Part shown: in pieces, positions 60,313-64,000 of the stretch
How positions within the stretch are numbered: the stretch's first letter is position 1
How the letters are laid out: the number at the start of each line of letters is the position of its first letter
Assembly: GCF_001729485.1 (NCBI RefSeq)
Contig: NZ_CP017157.1
Span: 5,828,001-5,892,000 of the forward strand
DNA: 64,000 bases
Direction of reading: 5' to 3'
From: Streptomyces lydicus
GTDB lineage: Bacteria > Actinomycetota > Actinomycetes > Streptomycetales > Streptomycetaceae
Translations under genes and position numbers: made by a program
Notes under the pieces: generated by a model
The model's database searches: none
Seen by the model: only the letters and a program-made list of their open reading frames with translations
What the model was told of the DNA's origin: nothing

Positions 60313-61050
60313 TCACCGGCCGCGGCGGGGAGCGGTGAAGGTGACGTCGGCGGCCCGGGGGACGATCTCCGCCTCGTCGCCCAGGGCCCATTCGGCGGCG
60401 CGGGAGGACAGGGCGGCCGGCACCCGCTCGCTGATCCCGGCCGCCGCGGGAATGTCGTAGGTGGCATGGGCGTCGTGCGGGAGCACGACACGGAAGTCAC
60501 GGGCCAGGGCGGTGCGGGCGGTCGCGGCGACGCACATCTCGGAGAGCACCCCGCACAGCGCCAGTGCCCGCACCCCGGCCCCGTCGAGCAGCGCGCCGAG
60601 CGGCGTGCCGTCGAAGCCGTCGTCCTCGCTCTTGCGGATCACGGACTCACGGGGGCCCGGTTCGACGGGCAGGTGGAGTGCCCAGCCGGGCGTGCGCGGC
60701 TCGTCGACGGTGCCGGGCGCGCCGTCGTTCTGCAGATGGACGACGAGCGCGCCGGCCGCGCGGGCCCGGGCGAGCAGCGCGCGTCCGCGGTCGAGCACCC
60801 GGGCCGCGTCGGGCACCGCCTCGTCGCCCGCGACGAAGGCCGTCTGGAGGTCGACGAGGAGCAGCGCCTCGACGGCGGCCGCCGGCTCGGCACCGGTGGC
60901 CGGCCCGGCAGCGGTGTGCTCGGCGGCAGCGGCGGTGTCGGGAGCGGGAGCGGCGGCCTCGGGAGCGGCCTCGGGAGCGGTCTCGGGAGCGAGGTCGGCG
61001 TCGGGAGCGGCGTCGGTACGGGGCACGGGCGTCACGGTCATGGCGTCCAT
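60313..61050 (-). CDS. isochorismatase-fold cysteine hydrolase with repetitive N-terminus
   Basis: A 245-residue protein. Residues 1-65 are Ala/Pro/Glu/Asp repeats (APEAAPEAAAPAP) with no fold. The hydrolase domain follows: catalytic Asp in LLLVDLQTAF, Lys in VIRKSEDDGFDGT and Cys in GVLSEMCVAATA, the complete triad. Such enzymes are nicotinamidase-like or isochorismatase-like amidases; the substrate is open. Start ATG 61050 or 61041 (two in-frame Met residues, no clear ribosome site). It is divergent from the esterase gene across 282 bp with a large palindrome. Confidence 0.85.
   Translation of the reverse strand: MDAMTVTPVPRTDAAPDADLAPETAPEAAPEAAAPAPDTAAAAEHTAAGPATGAEPAAAVEALLLVDLQTAFVAGDEAVPDAARVLDRGRALLARARAAGALVVHLQNDGAPGTVDEPRTPGWALHLPVEPGPRESVIRKSEDDGFDGTPLGALLDGAGVRALALCGVLSEMCVAATARTALARDFRVVLPHDAHATYDIPAAAGISERVPAALSSRAAEWALGDEAEIVPRAADVTFTAPRRGR
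60949..61015 (-). repeat. 12-bp coding repeats in the N-terminus of the isochorismatase-like gene
   Basis: GGGAGCGGCCTC and close variants repeat about five times. On the coding strand they give EAAPEA-type units. Length variation is likely. Confidence 0.7.
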
Positions 61051-61258
61051 GGTGCGGGGGCGGACGGGCGGCGCGGGCCGGCCGCGGCGCGATCCGGCCA
61101 CCGGGGCGCGCGACGCCCTCGCCGGGAAGCGCCGGGCGGCCTTTTCGCGGGCTCCGCGGGCGACACCGTGCCGGTGCGGCACCGACGGCCCGGTGAGGAC
61201 ACGCGCCGCTGAGCCGTCCGGCCGCACATGGTTGCCAGGGGCATCGACCCGGACGGAT

Positions 61259-61301
61259 CATCCGGTAGGGCACGTCGTACGCGCGTACGACGCACCGGAT
61301 G
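61259..61301. promoter_or_regulatory. nested palindromic operator in the divergent region
   Basis: The core is the perfect 20-bp palindrome CGTCGTACGCGCGTACGACG (61273-61292). Outer arms CATCCGGT (61259-61266) and ACCGGATG (61294-61301) form a second inverted repeat around it. It ends 31 bp before the esterase start and could block that promoter. Confidence 0.65.
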
Positions 61302-61332
61302 ACCGCACACGGGCGACGCGAGGAGAGCCACC

Positions 61333-62523
61333 ATGGGAGCAGCCACGGTCAGCGGCCACTGCGCACCGGGCTTCGACGGCGTACGGGAAGCGTTCGAGCG
61401 GAACTTCAGGGAGCACGGAGACGTCGGCGCGGCGGTCGCGGTGACCGTGGACGGTGAGCCGGTGGTCGACCTGTGGGGCGGTCACGCGGACGCCGGCCGC
61501 ACCCGCGCGTGGGAGCGCGACACCCTCGTCAACGTCTACTCCACGAGCAAGGGGATGACCGCGCTGTGCGCCCATCTCCTGGTGGACCGCGGCGAGTTGG
61601 ACCTCGACGCGCCGGTGGCCCGGTACTGGCCGGAGTTCGCGCAGGCCGGCAAGCAGGACGTGCCGGTGCGCTGGCTGCTCAGCCACCGGGCCGGTCTGGT
61701 CGCGCCCAGGCGGCCGCTCCCGGCCGGCCGCGCCTACGACTGGGACGCGGTGTGCGCCACCCTGGCCGCCACCGAGCCGTGGTGGCAGCCGGGCACCGCC
61801 CAGGGCTACCACGCGGTGACCTTCGGATACCTCGTCGGGGAGGTCGTCCGGCGGATCACCGGGCAGTCGCTGGGCGCGTTCCTGCGCAGCGAGATCGCCG
61901 GGCCGCTGGGCGCCCGGGTGTTCATCGGCACCCCGGCGGAGGAGCACGCCTCCTGCGCGGACATGGTCGGGCAGCTGGACGAGGCGCGGCTCGCCGAGCA
62001 GTTCCCCGGTGCGCCCAAGCCGCCGTTCACCTCGATCGCCGACCACCCGCTGGCGGTCCTGATGCTGGCACTGACCTCCATCCCCACCGGCGACGTCAAC
62101 AGCGCCGTCTACCGCTCGGCCGAGATCCCGGCGGGCAACGCGCACGCCTCCGCGCACGGGCTGGCGACCGTCTACGGGGCGCTGGCGAGCGGCCGGCTCG
62201 TCGGGCCGGCGACCCTGGAGGCGATGCGCCGCTCCCAGAGCCTCCCCGGCGAGCCCGACCTGACCCTCGACGCGCTCGCGCCGGGGGGCGCCTCGCTGCG
62301 CTGGGGTCTGGGCTACATGCTGAACCAGGGGCAGGCGGGACCCAACCCACTGGCCTTCGGGCACGGCGGCGCGGGCGGCTCGTACGCCTTCGCCGACCCC
62401 GAGAACCGGCTGTCGTACGCGTACACCATGAACAGGTACGGCGGAGGCACGACCGGTACCGATCCGCGCAACGGCGGGCTGGTCGCCGCGGTCTACCGGG
62501 CGCTGGAGCAGACCCGGAGCTGA
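61333..62523 (+). CDS. serine hydrolase of the beta-lactamase/EstB family
   Basis: A 396-residue class C beta-lactamase-fold esterase. The catalytic S-x-x-K is STSK, with Ser70 and Lys73; the second motif is YHAVTFG near residue 160. No signal peptide is present, so it acts in the cytosol on esters rather than on cell-wall penicillins. The end has LRWGLGYMLNQG and GHGGAGGSYAFADP, the HGG/HxG motif of the third box. The start is ATG 61333 after GAGGAG. It lies behind the nested palindrome. Confidence 0.92.
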   Translation: MGAATVSGHCAPGFDGVREAFERNFREHGDVGAAVAVTVDGEPVVDLWGGHADAGRTRAWERDTLVNVYSTSKGMTALCAHLLVDRGELDLDAPVARYWPEFAQAGKQDVPVRWLLSHRAGLVAPRRPLPAGRAYDWDAVCATLAATEPWWQPGTAQGYHAVTFGYLVGEVVRRITGQSLGAFLRSEIAGPLGARVFIGTPAEEHASCADMVGQLDEARLAEQFPGAPKPPFTSIADHPLAVLMLALTSIPTGDVNSAVYRSAEIPAGNAHASAHGLATVYGALASGRLVGPATLEAMRRSQSLPGEPDLTLDALAPGGASLRWGLGYMLNQGQAGPNPLAFGHGGAGGSYAFADPENRLSYAYTMNRYGGGTTGTDPRNGGLVAAVYRALEQTRS

Positions 62524-62661
62524 CCCCGGGGCCCGGGTCGGGCCCGGCACCGCCCGGAGATCCGCGCCCGCGCTTGGCGTGGCACGGCGCGATAATGGGA
62601 GGTGCGGCAGCATCCGGCCCCGCTGCGGGTGCGGCGGGTCCGGGGAGAGGGCGTGGTGACC

Positions 62662-62913
62662 ATGGAACGGGACACCGAGACGGTTCACGAGGCGTATGCG
62701 TTCGTCTGTCTGCACTGCGGACACGGCTGGGAAGAGGCATACGAGATCCGGCACACCACGGATCTGGCCGGCCACCGGCGCGCCGACTACTTCACCCGCG
62801 GCGTCCGGGTCCCCTCCCCGCTGACCCGGAACGACTGCCCGTCCTGCAACCTCGGCCCGATCCGGATCCTGCGTCCCGGCCGGGTGGACGCGGCCCGGAC
62901 GTACCTGGCCTGA
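62662..62913 (+). CDS. small zinc-ribbon protein
   Basis: An 83-residue soluble protein with two CxxC pairs, Cys16/Cys19 (VCLHCGHGW) and Cys59/Cys62 (DCPSCNL), spaced for one zinc ribbon. The middle, WEEAYEIRHTTDLAGHRRADYF, is helical and charged. GAGAGGGC lies upstream of GTG 62653 and ATG 62662. It is common in Streptomyces as a hypothetical protein, and nucleic acid or protein binding is a guess. It converges on the membrane glycosyltransferase-like gene. Confidence 0.8.
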   Translation: MERDTETVHEAYAFVCLHCGHGWEEAYEIRHTTDLAGHRRADYFTRGVRVPSPLTRNDCPSCNLGPIRILRPGRVDAARTYLA

Positions 62914-62938
62914 CGCCCCCCGCCCGTCTGATACTCCG

Positions 62939-64000
62939 TCACCAGCCGGTGTACAGCAGGTGGTTGAGCAGCAGGGCCAGCACGGCCTGCGCCGCGAGCC
63001 AGGGCCGGTGGAGGGCCCGGGGCAGCAGTGCGCAGGCCGCCAGCAGCCACCAGGCGAAGGGCAGCCAGATCCGCTCGGTCTCCGCCTTGCTCATGCCGGA
63101 GAGGTCGGCGATCAGCACGGCGAGCAGCGCGGCCAGGACGAGGACGGTCAGGCGGCCCGCGGGGCCGGGCGGGGGCCCGGCGGAGGGGCGCAGCCGCCGC
63201 AGGGCGGCGGGTGCCGCGGCGAGGACGCGGCGCACCCCCGCGACGGTGGCCGGCCCGGTGATCAGTACGGCGCACGCGAGGTTGCCCCACACCCAGTACG
63301 CGTACGGGCGGACCCCGGCGGCCCCGCGGTAGTAGCGCTCGACCAGCAGGCGGTACCCCTCCCACCAGTCGAAACCGGCGAGGGTGAAGGCCACCGCGAC
63401 GGTCGCCGCGCCGGCCACCAGCAGCGGCACCGGGCGGGCGTTCCGGGCGAGCAGCAGCACCGCGGCGGCGAGCGGCACGATCAGGGTGAGACCGTAGGAG
63501 AGGTAGCAGGTCAGGCCGAGGAGGAGGCCCGAGGCCAGGGCCGCGGCGGCGGCGCCGGGGGCACTCCCGCGGCTGCCGCCGGGGCCGCGGGTGGCGGCGA
63601 GGGCGAGCAGCGCCAGGGACCAGGCGGCGACCGCGGCGAAGTAGCCGTCGGCGGAGGTGCCGACCCAGACGGCGGCCGGCGCCAGGGCGAGGAACGGCGC
63701 GGCCCGGCGGGCGAGCCGCTCATCGGTCAGCGCGCGCAGCGCGACCAGGACCGCGGCCGCGGCGGAGGTGCCCACCATGATGCACCAGACGCCGGCCCAG
63801 GCCCCGCCGCCCAGACCTATCCGGTCCAGGCCGACGAAGGTGAGCACCGCGGCCGGCGGGTGCCCCGCCACATGTGCCGGCCAGTGGTCCGGCGCGTTGT
63901 TGAGGATGTGTCCGGTGAAGCCGCGCAGCGCCGGCCCCAGGTCGTCGAAGCGGCGGATGACGGTCAGGTACTCGTACTCGGTGGTGAGACGGCGGGCGAT
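62939..64000 (-). CDS. multi-pass membrane glycosyltransferase-like protein (5' end outside window)
   Basis: The frame is open from its stop at 62939 to the window edge, giving 353 residues of an incomplete protein with about nine hydrophobic helices. The first visible part, HWPAHVAGHPPAAVL, has the HPPG-like motif of GT-C type polyprenyl-phosphate-dependent mannosyl- or arabinosyltransferases, and later comes TERIWLPFAWWLLAA. The catalytic Asp-containing first loop is outside the window. It probably works on lipid-linked sugars outside the membrane, but the exact activity is not shown. Confidence 0.75.
   Translation of the reverse strand: MARRLTTEYEYLTVIRRFDDLGPALRGFTGHILNNAPDHWPAHVAGHPPAAVLTFVGLDRIGLGGGAWAGVWCIMVGTSAAAAVLVALRALTDERLARRAAPFLALAPAAVWVGTSADGYFAAVAAWSLALLALAATRGPGGSRGSAPGAAAAALASGLLLGLTCYLSYGLTLIVPLAAAVLLLARNARPVPLLVAGAATVAVAFTLAGFDWWEGYRLLVERYYRGAAGVRPYAYWVWGNLACAVLITGPATVAGVRRVLAAAPAALRRLRPSAGPPPGPAGRLTVLVLAALLAVLIADLSGMSKAETERIWLPFAWWLLAACALLPRALHRPWLAAQAVLALLLNHLLYTGW

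Overview
The window looks like Streptomyces chromosome. GC is very high throughout, codon third positions are GC-rich, many starts are GTG, and several families typical of Streptomyces are present: a streptophobe protein, an SCO2525-type methyltransferase, a DUF6777-like protein, two SpoIIE/HATPase multidomain phosphatases and an FHA-ABC transporter beside a Ser/Thr kinase. I see no rRNA, tRNA, CRISPR array, insertion sequence or prophage gene. Both ends cut genes: an alpha-mannosidase on the left and a membrane glycosyltransferase-like protein on the right.

Layout. 1-16.1 kb is mainly metabolism and repair: GH38 mannosidase, pyruvate dehydrogenase (quinone), a PP2C-like protein, a DUF456 membrane protein, an Ada-AlkA DNA repair fusion, RsgA with a possible 23-residue upstream ORF, an NADPH:quinone-type oxidoreductase with an AraC regulator, a second small AraC regulator with a VOC protein, and a short UvrA-like ATPase. 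16.3-29.2 kb is the most unusual part. Two paralogous sensor-PAS-GAF-SpoIIE-HATPase proteins flank a tight leftward set. That set is a membrane GGDEF-EAL protein that reads in frame into an alpha-oxoamine synthase-type PLP enzyme, then an MFS exporter and a methyltransferase. 29.2-34.2 kb holds a Gly/Tyr/Phe-rich secreted protein behind a consensus promoter and a structured leader, several small membrane proteins and a large APC permease.

34.3-42 kb carries a zinc-finger-TetR fusion, a coupled polysaccharide pair (OafA-like acyltransferase and a receiver-degenerate GGDEF-GT2 synthase), an HTH regulator and an NCS2 purine/uracil permease. 42-50.5 kb is a signalling and envelope block: FHA-FHA-ABC transporter, a small cytosolic partner, a soluble Ser/Thr kinase, streptophobe, a DUF6777-like protein and an L,D-transpeptidase lipoprotein. 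50.5-64 kb has a cupredoxin lipoprotein with a membrane partner, an aldo/keto reductase behind a MerR-type promoter, a Tat-secreted phospholipase C, a HATPase (RsbW-like) protein, a three-gene molybdenum hydroxylase operon, an isochorismatase-fold hydrolase divergent from a beta-lactamase-fold esterase, and a small zinc ribbon.

Recurring themes are cyclic-di-GMP-type domains (one intact GGDEF-EAL, one degenerate GGDEF on a polysaccharide synthase), partner-switch phosphatases and kinases, and tight translational coupling by ATGA or GTGA overlaps. Many genes end in long perfect hairpins, several overlapping the stop codon. All functions are inferred from motifs read by eye; no database search was run.
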